Assembly: GCA_039821125.1 (NCBI GenBank)
Contig: JBCBOR010000003.1
Location: 1 to 64,000, forward strand
DNA from: Thermohalobaculum sp039821125
GTDB lineage: Bacteria; Pseudomonadota; Alphaproteobacteria; Rhodobacterales; Rhodobacteraceae
DNA length: 64,000 nt
Direction of reading: 5' to 3'
Part shown: in pieces, positions 49,275-59,094 of the stretch
Position numbering within the stretch: the stretch's first letter is position 1
How the letters are laid out: each line of letters begins with the position of its first letter
Notes under the pieces: model-generated
What the model was told of the DNA's origin: nothing
Databases searched by the model: none
What the model saw: the letters and a program-made list of their open reading frames with translations, nothing else
Made by a program: the position numbers and the translations under genes

Positions 49275-51251
49275 ATGTATTCCGCTATTCTCCTGCTGCC
49301 GCTGCTCGGCGCGCTCATCGCGGGGTTCTTCCATCGCCAGATCGGTGAGAAGGCGGCGATGTACCTGACAACGGGCATCCTGTTCTTCTGTGCCTTCCTG
49401 TCATGGATCGCGTTCTTTACCCTGGGTGAGCCGGGCTCGGTCGAGTTGTTCCGCTGGATCGGCTCAGGCGATCTGCAGGCATACTGGTCCATACGGGTCG
49501 ACCGGCTGACTGTCGTCATGCTGGTGGTGGTGACGACGGTCTCGGCGCTCGTTCACCTCTATTCGATCGGGTACACCCACGACGGCGAGCATCCCGACCC
49601 GGTCGACAACTTTCAGGGTCCGGCGCGGGCGCGGTTCTTTGCCTATCTCAGCTTCTTTACCTTTGCGATGCTGGCACTGGTCACCGGTGACAACCTTCTG
49701 CAGATCTTCTTCGGGTGGGAAGGGGTTGGTGTTGCCTCCTACCTGCTGATTGGGTTCTGGCATAAAAAGTCTTCAGCCAACTCTGCCGCTATCAAAGCCT
49801 TTGTCGTGAACCGTGGCGGCGATTTCGGCTTCCTGCTTGGCATGTTCGGGCTTTTCGTGCTGACCGGATCGATCCAGCTGGATGATGTCTTTGCCGAAGC
49901 AAGCACCGTCGCAGAGGCCGGGACCATCTTCCTTGGCTATGAGGTTGCAGCGATCGAGCTTGTCTGCATCCTGCTGTTCGTTGGCGCCTGCGGGAAGTCG
50001 GCACAGTTCCTGCTCCACACCTGGCTGCCGGACGCGATGGAGGGGCCTACGCCGGTCTCAGCCCTGATCCACGCCGCAACCATGGTGACGGCAGGTGTGT
50101 TCCTGGTCTGCCGGATGTCGCCGTTGTTCGATCTGACGCACACCGCGCTGGTGGTTGTGACGGTGGTTGGCGCGACCACAGCGTTCTTTGCGGCCACGGT
50201 GGGCTTGGTGCAGAATGACATCAAGCGCGTGATCGCCTATTCGACCTGCTCGCAACTTGGATACATGTTCGCCGCGGCGGGTGTCGGCGCGTATGAAGCG
50301 GCGATGTTCCACCTCTTCACTCACGCTTTCTTCAAGGCGCTGCTGTTCCTTGGCGCAGGCTCGGTGATCCATGCCATGCATCACGAGCAGGACATGCGCA
50401 AGATGGGTGGGCTGGCATCCAAGATCCCGCTGACCTACTACATGATGCTGATCGGGACGCTGGCGATCACCGGCGTCGGGATCCCGCTGACCTATATCGG
50501 CTTTGCCGGGTTCCTGTCGAAAGACATCATCATCGAAAGTACTTTTGCCGGGCATAACGCCGCGCACATGTATGCCTTCTGGATGCTTGTCATCGCAGCG
50601 TGCATGACCTCGTTCTACTCTTGGCGGCTGATTTTCCTGACCTTCCACGGGCCGACGCGGGCGGATCCGCACACCTTTGACCACGCGCATGAAAGCCCGT
50701 CCGTGATGCTATGGCCGCTCTATGTTCTGGCGGGCGGCGCGGTGGTAGCGGGTATGATCTGGTATGGTGATTTCGTTGGCCATCACGAGGGGGACTGGTG
50801 GGCGGCTGCCATCTTCAATGGTCCCGACAATCACGTCCTGCACGATGCGCACAACGTCCCCAAATGGGTCAAGGTCAGCCCGTTCATCGCGATGCTGATC
50901 GGTTTGGCGCTGGCCTACATCATGTACATCCGGCGCCCGGACATCCCAGGAAAACTGGCCGAGCGGCATCAGCCCCTCTACCAGTTTCTGCTGAACAAGT
51001 GGTACGTGGACGAGGTCTATGATTTCCTATTCGTACGCCCGGCGATGTGGTTGGGACGGTTCCTCTGGAAACGCGGTGACGGGTCGACCATCGACGGCTT
51101 CCTGAACGGGCTCGCCATGGGTGTCGTGCCATGGCTGACGCGGTTCGCGGGCCGGGTGCAGTCCGGTTTCCTCTTCCACTACGCTTTTGCGATGTTGCTC
51201 GGGGTCTCGGCGATCATCACCTGGTTTGCAGTAAGCGGAGGGTCGCACTGA
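49275..51251 (+). CDS. nuoL: NADH-quinone oxidoreductase subunit L
   Basis: A 658-residue ND5 antiporter-like subunit at the end of the membrane arm. Proton-channel landmarks are present: WEGVGVASYLLIGFW, the HTWLPDAMEGPTPVSALIHAATMV block, KRVIAYSTCSQLGYM and a long lateral C-terminal helix region ending in a final membrane anchor. Confidence 0.96.
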   Translation: MYSAILLLPLLGALIAGFFHRQIGEKAAMYLTTGILFFCAFLSWIAFFTLGEPGSVELFRWIGSGDLQAYWSIRVDRLTVVMLVVVTTVSALVHLYSIGYTHDGEHPDPVDNFQGPARARFFAYLSFFTFAMLALVTGDNLLQIFFGWEGVGVASYLLIGFWHKKSSANSAAIKAFVVNRGGDFGFLLGMFGLFVLTGSIQLDDVFAEASTVAEAGTIFLGYEVAAIELVCILLFVGACGKSAQFLLHTWLPDAMEGPTPVSALIHAATMVTAGVFLVCRMSPLFDLTHTALVVVTVVGATTAFFAATVGLVQNDIKRVIAYSTCSQLGYMFAAAGVGAYEAAMFHLFTHAFFKALLFLGAGSVIHAMHHEQDMRKMGGLASKIPLTYYMMLIGTLAITGVGIPLTYIGFAGFLSKDIIIESTFAGHNAAHMYAFWMLVIAACMTSFYSWRLIFLTFHGPTRADPHTFDHAHESPSVMLWPLYVLAGGAVVAGMIWYGDFVGHHEGDWWAAAIFNGPDNHVLHDAHNVPKWVKVSPFIAMLIGLALAYIMYIRRPDIPGKLAERHQPLYQFLLNKWYVDEVYDFLFVRPAMWLGRFLWKRGDGSTIDGFLNGLAMGVVPWLTRFAGRVQSGFLFHYAFAMLLGVSAIITWFAVSGGSH

Positions 51252-52795
51252 TGGGAGATCTGAACCTTCTCTCGGTCGTCACCTTTCTGCCACTGGTGGG
51301 CGCCGCGGTGATGGTCCTGCTGCTGCGCGGCGACGATCCGGCGACCCGTCTGAACGCGAAACGGTTCACGCTGCTGATCACCATCGCGACGTTCTTGTTC
51401 TCGTTGTTTCTGCTCACCGGCTTCAACCCGGATGATCCGGGCTTCCAGTTTGTCGAGGAGGGAACCTGGCTGGGCGGGCTGCTTTACAAGTTGGGCGTCG
51501 ATGGGATCAGCCTGCCGTTCGTGATGCTGACGACCTTCATCTTCCCGCTGTGTATAGGCGCCTCCTGGGCGATCGAGACCCGGGTCAAGGAATACATGGC
51601 GATGTTTCTGCTGCTGGAGACGATGATCCTCGGCGTTTTCGTCAGCCTGGACATGATCCTGTTCTATCTGTTCTTCGAGGGCGGCCTGATCCCGATGTTC
51701 CTGATTATCGGGATCTGGGGCGGCAAGGACCGGATCTATGCCGCGTTCAAGTTCTTCCTCTACACGCTGCTCGGCTCGCTCCTGATGCTGGTGGCGATGA
51801 TCTACATGTACTTCGATGCGGGCACGACGGATATCGCCGCGCTTCTGAACCACCAGTTCGACGCCGGGGCGATCGACCTGCTGGGCTGGCAGATCATCGG
51901 CGGCGCACAGACCCTGATGTGGCTCGCCTTCTTTGCGAGCTTTGCGGTCAAGATGCCGATGTGGCCTGTTCATACCTGGTTGCCAGATGCCCACGTCCAG
52001 GCTCCGACGGCCGGATCGGTGGTGCTGGCGGCCATCCTGCTGAAACTCGGCGGCTACGGCTTTTTGCGGTTCTCATTGCCGATGTTTCCGGTCGCTTCGG
52101 AGATCATGCTCGATTTCGTGCTTGTGCTCAGCGTGGTTGCGATCATCTACACATCGCTCGTCGCCCTGATGCAGGAGGATATCAAAAAGCTGATCGCCTA
52201 CTCCTCGGTCGCGCACATGGGCTTTGTGACAATGGGGATTTTCGCGGCCAACCAGCAAGGCGTCGACGGGGCGATGTTCCAGATGATCAGCCACGGGTTC
52301 ATTTCGGGCGCGCTGTTCCTCTGTGTCGGGGTTGTCTATGACCGCCTACATACGCGGGAGATTGCGGCGTTCGGGGGACTGGCGCAGCGCATGCCGATCT
52401 ACGCCACCGTGATGATGCTGTTCACCATGGCGAATGTCGGTCTGCCCGGCACCTCTGGCTTTGTCGGCGAATTCCTGACCATGGTCGGTGTCTACCAGGT
52501 CTCGACCTGGGCGGCATTCGGTGCGGCAACCGGGGTAATCCTGTCGGCAGCCTATGCGCTTTGGCTCTACCGTCGGGTTGTGTTCGGCGATCTGATCAAG
52601 GAAAGCCTGAAGCAGATCACCGATATGAACCGGCGGGAGGTCACGGTGATTGCCCCACTGGTTGTCTTCACGCTGCTCCTCGGTGTCTATCCAAGCCTTG
52701 CAACCGATCTCTTCGCGCCGGCAGTCGAGGCGCTGCTGCAGTCGGTCGAGACAGCGCAGGCTGCCGGCACCGAACTGGCCGCGGCCAACCAGTGA
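51251..52795 (+). CDS. nuoM: NADH-quinone oxidoreductase subunit M
   Basis: A 514-residue ND4 antiporter-like subunit: FFEGGLIPMFLIIGIWGG, the HTWLPDAHVQAPTAGSVVLAAILLKLGGYG block and KKLIAYSSVAHMGFV are diagnostic. The ATG at 51251 shares its A with the nuoL stop; in-frame codons upstream are inside nuoL. Confidence 0.97.
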   Translation: MGDLNLLSVVTFLPLVGAAVMVLLLRGDDPATRLNAKRFTLLITIATFLFSLFLLTGFNPDDPGFQFVEEGTWLGGLLYKLGVDGISLPFVMLTTFIFPLCIGASWAIETRVKEYMAMFLLLETMILGVFVSLDMILFYLFFEGGLIPMFLIIGIWGGKDRIYAAFKFFLYTLLGSLLMLVAMIYMYFDAGTTDIAALLNHQFDAGAIDLLGWQIIGGAQTLMWLAFFASFAVKMPMWPVHTWLPDAHVQAPTAGSVVLAAILLKLGGYGFLRFSLPMFPVASEIMLDFVLVLSVVAIIYTSLVALMQEDIKKLIAYSSVAHMGFVTMGIFAANQQGVDGAMFQMISHGFISGALFLCVGVVYDRLHTREIAAFGGLAQRMPIYATVMMLFTMANVGLPGTSGFVGEFLTMVGVYQVSTWAAFGAATGVILSAAYALWLYRRVVFGDLIKESLKQITDMNRREVTVIAPLVVFTLLLGVYPSLATDLFAPAVEALLQSVETAQAAGTELAAANQ

Positions 52796-52813
52796 ATCGA
52801 GAGGATCCCGCGC

Positions 52814-54259
52814 ATGAGTGCTGATCTCGCCCTTGCCCTGCCAGAGATCGTTATGGCGGTCGCGGCCATGGCGCTCCTGATGCTCGGTGCCTATGGCGGT
52901 GAGGACCGCAAGGCCTCGCTCATCTTGTGGCTTTCCGCAGGGCTGATGCTTGTGATCGCCATCTGGATCGGCACGGATGGCCCGGCGGAGAGTACAGCCT
53001 TCGGCGGGTCCTTCTCCGTCGATGGGTTTGCCCGGTTTGCAAAAGTGCTGATCCTCGGCTCGGCGGCCCTGATGCTCGTGATCGGCGAGGATTATCTCGA
53101 ACGCCAGGGAATGCTGAAGTTCGAATACCCGGTGCTGCTCCTTTTGGCCGTGACTGGCATGATGATCATGGTGTCGGCGGCCGACTTGATCGTGCTTTAC
53201 ATGGGGCTCGAGTTGCAGTCGCTGGCGCTCTACGTCATCGCAGCCTTCAACCGGGATAGCCTGCGCTCGACCGAGGCGGGTCTGAAGTACTTCGTTCTCG
53301 GCGCGCTTTCTTCCGGGATGCTGCTTTACGGGGCGTCGCTGGTCTATGGCTATGCCGGAACGACACTGTTCGACGGCATCGCACAGGTGATCGCCGCGGA
53401 AGGGGTCAGTCTCGGCATGACATTTGGCCTCGTGTTCCTGTGCGCGGCGCTTGCCTTCAAGATCTCTGCCGCACCGTTCCACATGTGGACGCCGGACGTG
53501 TACGAAGGGTCGCCAACACCGGTGACGGCCTTTTTCGCGACTGCGCCCAAAGTTGCGGCTGGGGTGTTGTTTGCGCGCGTGCTCTATGACGGATTTGGCG
53601 GCGCGGTTGGCGAATGGCAGCAGGTTCTGGTCTTCGTGTCCATCGCATCGATGTTCCTTGGGTCCATTGCCGCGATTGGACAGACGAACCTGAAGCGACT
53701 GCTCGCCTATTCCTCGATTGGCCACATGGGATATGCGCTTGTTGGCCTTGCTGCTGGAACTGAGGCCGGGGCCCAGTCGCTGCTCATCTATCTGTCGATT
53801 TATCTCGTGATGAACATTGGCGTCTTTGCCTTCGTCCTGACAATGGAGCGGGACGGGCGTCCGGTGGCCGAGATATCGGACCTCGCCGGACTCTCGATGA
53901 CCCGCTCGGCCGAAGCGATGGCGATCGCGATCCTCATGCTGTCCCTGGCCGGTTTGCCGCCACTGGTCGGCTTTTTTGGCAAGTTCTTCGTCTTCAAGGC
54001 CGCGGTTGATGCGGGGCTTGCGCCGCTCGCCATTGCCGGGGCGGTCGCGTCGGTTATCGGTGCGTTCTACTACCTCAACATCGTCCGCGTCATGTATCTG
54101 AGTGAGCCCGGGCAACCTTTGCAGATCCGGGGACGCATGATCCACTCGGCGGCTCTCGGTCTTTCAGCTTTGGTCATGGCCGCAGGCTGGTTGCCGTTTC
54201 TCGATGGGTTCGGCATACCGGAGGCGGCTGAGGCTGCTGCGCAATCCCTTCTGAAATGA
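52814..54259 (+). CDS. nuoN: NADH-quinone oxidoreductase subunit N
   Basis: A 481-residue ND2 antiporter-like subunit with YMGLELQSLALYVIAAF, KISAAPFHMWTPDVYEGSPTPVTAFFATAPKV and KRLLAYSSIGHMGYALVGL. It is the last nuo gene; its stop overlaps birA by four bases (ATGA). Confidence 0.97.
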   Translation: MSADLALALPEIVMAVAAMALLMLGAYGGEDRKASLILWLSAGLMLVIAIWIGTDGPAESTAFGGSFSVDGFARFAKVLILGSAALMLVIGEDYLERQGMLKFEYPVLLLLAVTGMMIMVSAADLIVLYMGLELQSLALYVIAAFNRDSLRSTEAGLKYFVLGALSSGMLLYGASLVYGYAGTTLFDGIAQVIAAEGVSLGMTFGLVFLCAALAFKISAAPFHMWTPDVYEGSPTPVTAFFATAPKVAAGVLFARVLYDGFGGAVGEWQQVLVFVSIASMFLGSIAAIGQTNLKRLLAYSSIGHMGYALVGLAAGTEAGAQSLLIYLSIYLVMNIGVFAFVLTMERDGRPVAEISDLAGLSMTRSAEAMAIAILMLSLAGLPPLVGFFGKFFVFKAAVDAGLAPLAIAGAVASVIGAFYYLNIVRVMYLSEPGQPLQIRGRMIHSAALGLSALVMAAGWLPFLDGFGIPEAAEAAAQSLLK

Positions 54260-55008
54260 CGCAATGGCCTGACGGGTACGCCGAAGTCATCCTCGATACC
54301 GTTGATAGCACAAATCAGGAGGCGCGGCGCCGCGCCAGCGAGGGGACACCGCCAACGTGGATCATGGCGCGCGCGCAAACCGCGGGTCGGGGGCGGCGCG
54401 GCCGGGATTGGGTGTCGGGCGCGGGCAACCTTTATGCGACGCTTTTGATTGAGCGCCACGCGCCCGCCATGGCTGCTGCCCGTCTCAGCTTTCACGCTGC
54501 ACTTGCCGTCGCCGACACGCTGCGCGTTCTGGCACCGGATGCCTCGATTGCAGTGAAATGGCCAAACGATGTCTTGCTCAACGGCCGCAAGGCGTCGGGT
54601 ATCTTGCTCGACGCCTTGGGTGCGTCATCGACACCGCCTCTCATGCTTGGCATCGGGATCGGCATGAATCTCGCGACCGCGCCGGAAGTCGAAGAAGCGC
54701 ATGTCCGACCCACCAGTGTTGCCGCCGAGACCGGATCGGCGCCGGTGCCGGAGCATGCGCTAAGCCTTCTCGCGCGCCGGATCGATCACTGGCTCACGGT
54801 GGACGACACGCAGGGCTTTGCCCCTGTCCGGGAGGCGTGGCGCGCGCGCGCCATCGGCATCGGTCAACCAATCGACGTGCGGCTGCCCGGATCCACGCTC
54901 AGCGGCACGTTCAGAGATGTGGACGCGGACGGCCTCCTTGTCCTAGAAACCGCCGAAGGCTTGCAAACGGTTGCGGCCGGTGACGTTTTCTTCCCAGGGA
55001 CCGCCTGA
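54256..55008 (+). CDS. birA: Biotin-[acetyl-CoA-carboxylase] ligase
   Basis: A 250-residue biotin protein ligase lacking the N-terminal DNA-binding domain of E. coli BirA, so it is enzymatic only. Biotinyl-AMP loop GRGRRGRDW (44-52) and KWPND (101-105) are intact, and a small C-terminal domain follows. It biotinylates the carboxyl carrier proteins of acetyl-CoA and related carboxylases. Overlaps nuoN by four bases and coaX by one. Confidence 0.94.
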   Translation: MTQWPDGYAEVILDTVDSTNQEARRRASEGTPPTWIMARAQTAGRGRRGRDWVSGAGNLYATLLIERHAPAMAAARLSFHAALAVADTLRVLAPDASIAVKWPNDVLLNGRKASGILLDALGASSTPPLMLGIGIGMNLATAPEVEEAHVRPTSVAAETGSAPVPEHALSLLARRIDHWLTVDDTQGFAPVREAWRARAIGIGQPIDVRLPGSTLSGTFRDVDADGLLVLETAEGLQTVAAGDVFFPGTA

Positions 55009-55790
55009 TGCTCCTCGCCATTGATGTCGGCAACACGAACACTGTCTTTGCCCTGCACAATGGCGATGCGTTCATTGCCGAGTGGCGCTGCAACACGGAG
55101 AGCGTGCGCACCGCCGATCAGTACTTCGTGTGGCTGAACCAGTTGATGCAGCACTCGGGCCTAGCGCCGGCGGCGATTGATGAGGTCGTGATCTCGAACG
55201 TGGCGCCCGCGACACTGTTCAATCTGCGGGTGCTCTGCGATCGATACTTTTCCTGCCGTCCTTTGGTGGTGGGGAAGGACGAGTGCCGTCTGCCGGTCGA
55301 TGTGCGTGTCGACACGCCCAGCGAGGTTGGTGCGGATCGACTGGTCAACACGGTCTCGGCGTATCGGACCTATGGGCCGAACCTTGTTGTCGTGGACTTT
55401 GGCACGGCAACGACCTTCGATGTTGTCGGGCACGACGGTGCCTATGTCGGCGGCGTGATCGCGCCCGGCGTGAACCTCTCGCTCGAGGCGCTGAAGAACG
55501 CAGCCGCCCATCTGCCCCATGTCGATATCCGCCAGCCGCAGCGTGTGGTGGGCACAAACACCGTGCATTGCCTCCAGTCAGGAGCGTTCTGGGGCTATGT
55601 CGGCTTGATCGAAGGGATCACCCAGCGCATCGCCGCCGAAAAAGAACGCGAGATGACGGTGATCGCGACCGGCGGCCTCTCGCCCCTCTTGGCACGAGCG
55701 ACGCCTGCCATCAAACATGTCGATACCGACCTCACAATGCGCGGGCTCGTCCTGATCCGCGATTTCAACCGATCGGACCCGAATGACTGA
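55008..55790 (+). CDS. coaX: Type III pantothenate kinase
   Basis: A 260-residue ASKHA-fold kinase that starts coenzyme A synthesis. Phosphate loop DVGNTNT (6-12), GADR (108-111) and DFGTATTFD (130-138) are intact, as is GGVIAPGVNLS. This type is not feedback-inhibited by CoA. The stop lies 8 bases inside the ribonuclease J gene. Confidence 0.95.
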   Translation: MLLAIDVGNTNTVFALHNGDAFIAEWRCNTESVRTADQYFVWLNQLMQHSGLAPAAIDEVVISNVAPATLFNLRVLCDRYFSCRPLVVGKDECRLPVDVRVDTPSEVGADRLVNTVSAYRTYGPNLVVVDFGTATTFDVVGHDGAYVGGVIAPGVNLSLEALKNAAAHLPHVDIRQPQRVVGTNTVHCLQSGAFWGYVGLIEGITQRIAAEKEREMTVIATGGLSPLLARATPAIKHVDTDLTMRGLVLIRDFNRSDPND

Positions 55791-57462
55791 AACGACGGAT
55801 GGGCTCATCTACCTCGCGCTTGGCGGTGCGGGGGAGATCGGCATGAACTGCTACCTCTACGGCTATGGCGCGGAGGCGGATCGGCGCTGGATCATGGTCG
55901 ATCTCGGCATCGGCTTTGGTGACATGGACACGGCTCCGGGCGTTGAGGTGATTGTCCCGGATCTCGAGTTCATCTTCGAGCGGCGCGATCAGCTGGACGG
56001 CATCTTCATCACGCACGCCCACGAGGATCATGTCGGCGCGATTCCGCATCTCTGGGAGAAGCTTGGCGTTCCGATTTATGCGCGGGCCTTCACCGCGGAG
56101 GTGGCGCGGCGCAAGATGGAGGATGCAGGGCTCGACCAGGGCGCTATCCGCCAGGTCAAATTGGGCGACCGGATCAACGCGGGGTCGTTTGATGTCGAGT
56201 TCCTGCCGGTGACGCACTCGGTCCCGGAAGCCTCTTGTCTTGCCATTCGAACCCCTGTGGGCACGGTTGTCCACACCGGGGATTTCAAGCTGGACCCGGA
56301 TCCGCAACTCGGTCCCTCGATCAATCTGGCGCAGTTCGAGGCGCTTGGTGACGAGGGCGTGCTCGCGGTTGCCTGCGACTCGACCAATGTGTTCCTCGAG
56401 GGCGTGTCAGGCTCGGAAGCGGAGATCATCCCGAACCTCGAGCGCGTGATCTCCGAGGCGCCGGGCGCCGTCGCGGCCACGTCCTTCGCATCGAATGTGG
56501 CGCGTCTGAGCACGCTCGCGCAGGCAGCGGTGTCTGCCGGCCGCTCGATCGTGGTTGCCGGGCGCGCGATGCGCCGAATGATCGAAATCGCCGTGGAGAC
56601 CGGTCACCTCCGGGACTTCCCGACCGTGGTGCCGGAAGATCGGGCTGACGACATCCCGTCGGAGAATCTCTTCTACCTCGTGACCGGTAGCCAGGGAGAG
56701 AACCGTGCAGCGCTTGCTCGGATTGCCGCGGGAACGCACCCGTCGGTCTCGCTGCTCCAAGGGGACACGGTGCTCTTCTCCTCGAAGACGATCCCGGGGA
56801 ACGAGGCCGGAATCTACCGCCTCTACAATCGTCTCAGCGAGCAGGGGATCCGTGTGATCGATAGCGATATGGAGTGGATCCACGTGTCCGGTCATGCACG
56901 GCGTGGCGATCTCGAGCGCATCTACAAGATGCTGCGGCCCAAGGTTTCTGTTCCGCTGCATGGGGAACACCGGCATCTTGTCGAGCATGCGGCAAGCGCG
57001 CCGGGCTGGGGGGCAGGGCGTGCTGTCATCGCGCCCAACGGGACGATGGTTCGTCTTGATGGAAACGCACCGGGACCGGTGGACTATGTCGAAACCGGGC
57101 GGGTTTACATCGATGGCACCGCGATGGTCGGTGCGCTTGATGGCGTGATCCGCGAGCGTCTGAAACTCGCGCGGCAAGGGCAGGTCGTCGCCTCTATCGT
57201 GATCGACGACGAGGGCGATCTGGTTGCTGACCCCGAGGTTCGGTGTCTGGGTGCGCCGAAAGATGGTGACGACTGGGCCGCGCCCCTGGACGAGATGATC
57301 CGTGACGAAATCGATGATGCGATCGAACGCGCGCCGTCAAAGGCGCTGCGCACGGATGATGCGGTTGAGCAACTCGCTGCGGCTGCCGTACGCCGTATTG
57401 CTGGACGCTATTGGGGCAAGCGCCCCGTCGTCACGATCCTGGTGACTCGTCTCGAAGCGTAG
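55783..57462 (+). CDS. rnj: Ribonuclease J family protein
   Basis: A 559-residue metallo-beta-lactamase/beta-CASP nuclease with HAHEDH (78-83), HTGDFKLD, the beta-CASP region (VAGRAMRRM; VTGSQGE) and HVSGHARRGDLERI. All metal-binding motifs are present. RNase J matures and degrades RNA with 5'-exo and endo activity; in alphaproteobacteria it functions in rRNA and mRNA processing. It starts 8 bases before the coaX stop. Confidence 0.94.
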   Translation: MTETTDGLIYLALGGAGEIGMNCYLYGYGAEADRRWIMVDLGIGFGDMDTAPGVEVIVPDLEFIFERRDQLDGIFITHAHEDHVGAIPHLWEKLGVPIYARAFTAEVARRKMEDAGLDQGAIRQVKLGDRINAGSFDVEFLPVTHSVPEASCLAIRTPVGTVVHTGDFKLDPDPQLGPSINLAQFEALGDEGVLAVACDSTNVFLEGVSGSEAEIIPNLERVISEAPGAVAATSFASNVARLSTLAQAAVSAGRSIVVAGRAMRRMIEIAVETGHLRDFPTVVPEDRADDIPSENLFYLVTGSQGENRAALARIAAGTHPSVSLLQGDTVLFSSKTIPGNEAGIYRLYNRLSEQGIRVIDSDMEWIHVSGHARRGDLERIYKMLRPKVSVPLHGEHRHLVEHAASAPGWGAGRAVIAPNGTMVRLDGNAPGPVDYVETGRVYIDGTAMVGALDGVIRERLKLARQGQVVASIVIDDEGDLVADPEVRCLGAPKDGDDWAAPLDEMIRDEIDDAIERAPSKALRTDDAVEQLAAAAVRRIAGRYWGKRPVVTILVTRLEA

Positions 57463-57471
57463 ACCCGGCGC

Positions 57472-58896
57472 CTATGCGGCCGCGTCTTCGTTGTCGCCGT
57501 CGACCTCCGGCGCCACGGCGGGGTCGACGCGTGTTTTCGTACGGGTCGGCATCGGGCGGAGAAGAAAGTCGGGCACGTGATCGCCCATGCCAACGACGGC
57601 TTTGCCGTTGTCATGTGATCTTTCTGGTCTGGACCTTTCGCGGCGACCGCCACGCTCGCGTGGACGTTTGTCGCTGGCCGTTGGTGCCGAAGGCTCACTC
57701 CGATCCTCACGCGGTTTGCGCTCGCGCCGCTCCGGCTTGCTGTCCTGCACGCCTTCCGGTACGTCGATCCGCGGAATTTCCTTCTTCACCAAGCCTTCGA
57801 TCGAATCGAGATATTTCTTCTCCGAGGGCAGGCAGATCGTGAAAGCTGCCCCATCGCGCCCGGCCCGGCCTGTGCGACCGATCCGGTGTACGTAGTCCTC
57901 CGAGTGGGTCGGGACATCGAAGTTGAAGACGTGGCTAACGCTGGGGATATCCAGACCACGAGCCGCAACATCCGATGCCACCAGCACCTTGATCTCGCCA
58001 TCCCGGAAAGCACTGAGCGTTGCCATGCGCACGGACTGATCAAGGTCGCCATGCAGGGCGCCCGCGTTGTAGCCGTGCTTGGTCAGCGACTTGTGGACGA
58101 TCCCGACATCGCGCTTGCGATTGCAGAAGATGATCGCGTTGGTCAGATCCTCACCCGCCCGGTCGATCAAGGCCCGCAGGCAGGCCCGCTTCTCCCACGC
58201 AGCGCTTTCACGACCGCTCGGCGTGAGGAGGCAGACATGTTGACTGACCGTCTCTGCGGTGGTCGCCTGGCGCGCAACTTCGACCCGGATCGGGTTGGAC
58301 AGGAACGTGTCGGTGATCCGCGTAATCTCGGGCGGCATGGTGGCAGAGAAGAACAGGGTTTGCCGCGTGAACGGCGTGAGGCCGAAGATCCGCTCGATAT
58401 CCGGGATGAAGCCCATATCGAGCATGCGGTCGGCCTCATCGACGACCATGACCTGAATGCCGGTGAGCATCAGTTTGCCGCGCTCGAAATGGTCGAGCAG
58501 CCGGCCAGGCGTCGCGATCAGTACATCCACGCCCCGGTCGATCAGCTTGTCCTGGGCAGCGAAGTTCACGCCGCCGATCAGCAGCGCCATCGTCAGCTTG
58601 TGGTACTTGCCATAGATTTCGAAATTCTCGGACACCTGCGCCGCAAGTTCCCGCGTCGGGCAGAGGATCAGGCTGCGCGGCATGCGGGCTCGGGCGCGGC
58701 CTTTCGCGAGGATCGAAATCATCGGAAGCGTGAACGACGCCGTCTTCCCCGTCCCGGTTTGTGCAATTCCAAGCACATCGCGCCCCTGAAGCGCGTGTGG
58801 GATTGCCTGACCCTGGATTGGTGTCGGTTTTTCGTAGCCCGCCTCTTCGACGGCTTTGAGGACCTTGGGATCAAGGTCGAGTTCGCTGAATAGCAT
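57472..58896 (-). CDS. DEAD-box RNA helicase (RhlE-like)
   Basis: A 474-residue helicase: Q motif in YEKPTPIQGQAIPHALQG, motif I AQTGTGKT, Ia PTRELA, Ib TPGRLLD, II VVDEADRMLDMGF, III SAT, and VI HRIGRTGRAGRDG. The C-terminal 90 residues are basic and Arg/Glu-rich, an RNA-binding tail. MLFSELDLDPKVLKAVEEAGY at 58896 is a typical RhlE start; its ribosome-binding site is poor (AAGG at 11 bases). Converges on the ribonuclease J gene with 9 bases between, so antisense overlap of their 3' ends is likely. Confidence 0.92.
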   Translation of the reverse strand: MLFSELDLDPKVLKAVEEAGYEKPTPIQGQAIPHALQGRDVLGIAQTGTGKTASFTLPMISILAKGRARARMPRSLILCPTRELAAQVSENFEIYGKYHKLTMALLIGGVNFAAQDKLIDRGVDVLIATPGRLLDHFERGKLMLTGIQVMVVDEADRMLDMGFIPDIERIFGLTPFTRQTLFFSATMPPEITRITDTFLSNPIRVEVARQATTAETVSQHVCLLTPSGRESAAWEKRACLRALIDRAGEDLTNAIIFCNRKRDVGIVHKSLTKHGYNAGALHGDLDQSVRMATLSAFRDGEIKVLVASDVAARGLDIPSVSHVFNFDVPTHSEDYVHRIGRTGRAGRDGAAFTICLPSEKKYLDSIEGLVKKEIPRIDVPEGVQDSKPERRERKPREDRSEPSAPTASDKRPRERGGRRERSRPERSHDNGKAVVGMGDHVPDFLLRPMPTRTKTRVDPAVAPEVDGDNEDAAA

Positions 58897-59094
58897 GCGT
58901 GGCGTGCCTTTCGTTGGTTGCAGCCATGTGTGTGGCTGCAAGATCCAACGCAGCCGATGCGCCCGGATTGGCGCTCTGAGTGCGGGTCGTATGCAGAACA
59001 ATGCGTTAAATGTCAATGAAGGCTTCTGCCGCGCATGCCCGGGTGTGCGCCAATTCGCTCTTGCAAAACCATTTGATTCGACTATTCTAGGATT

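Noticed and set aside
52346..54145. A 599-codon minus-strand frame opposite nuoM and nuoN
   Set aside because: His/Asp/Arg/Gln-rich shadow spanning two well-identified genes.
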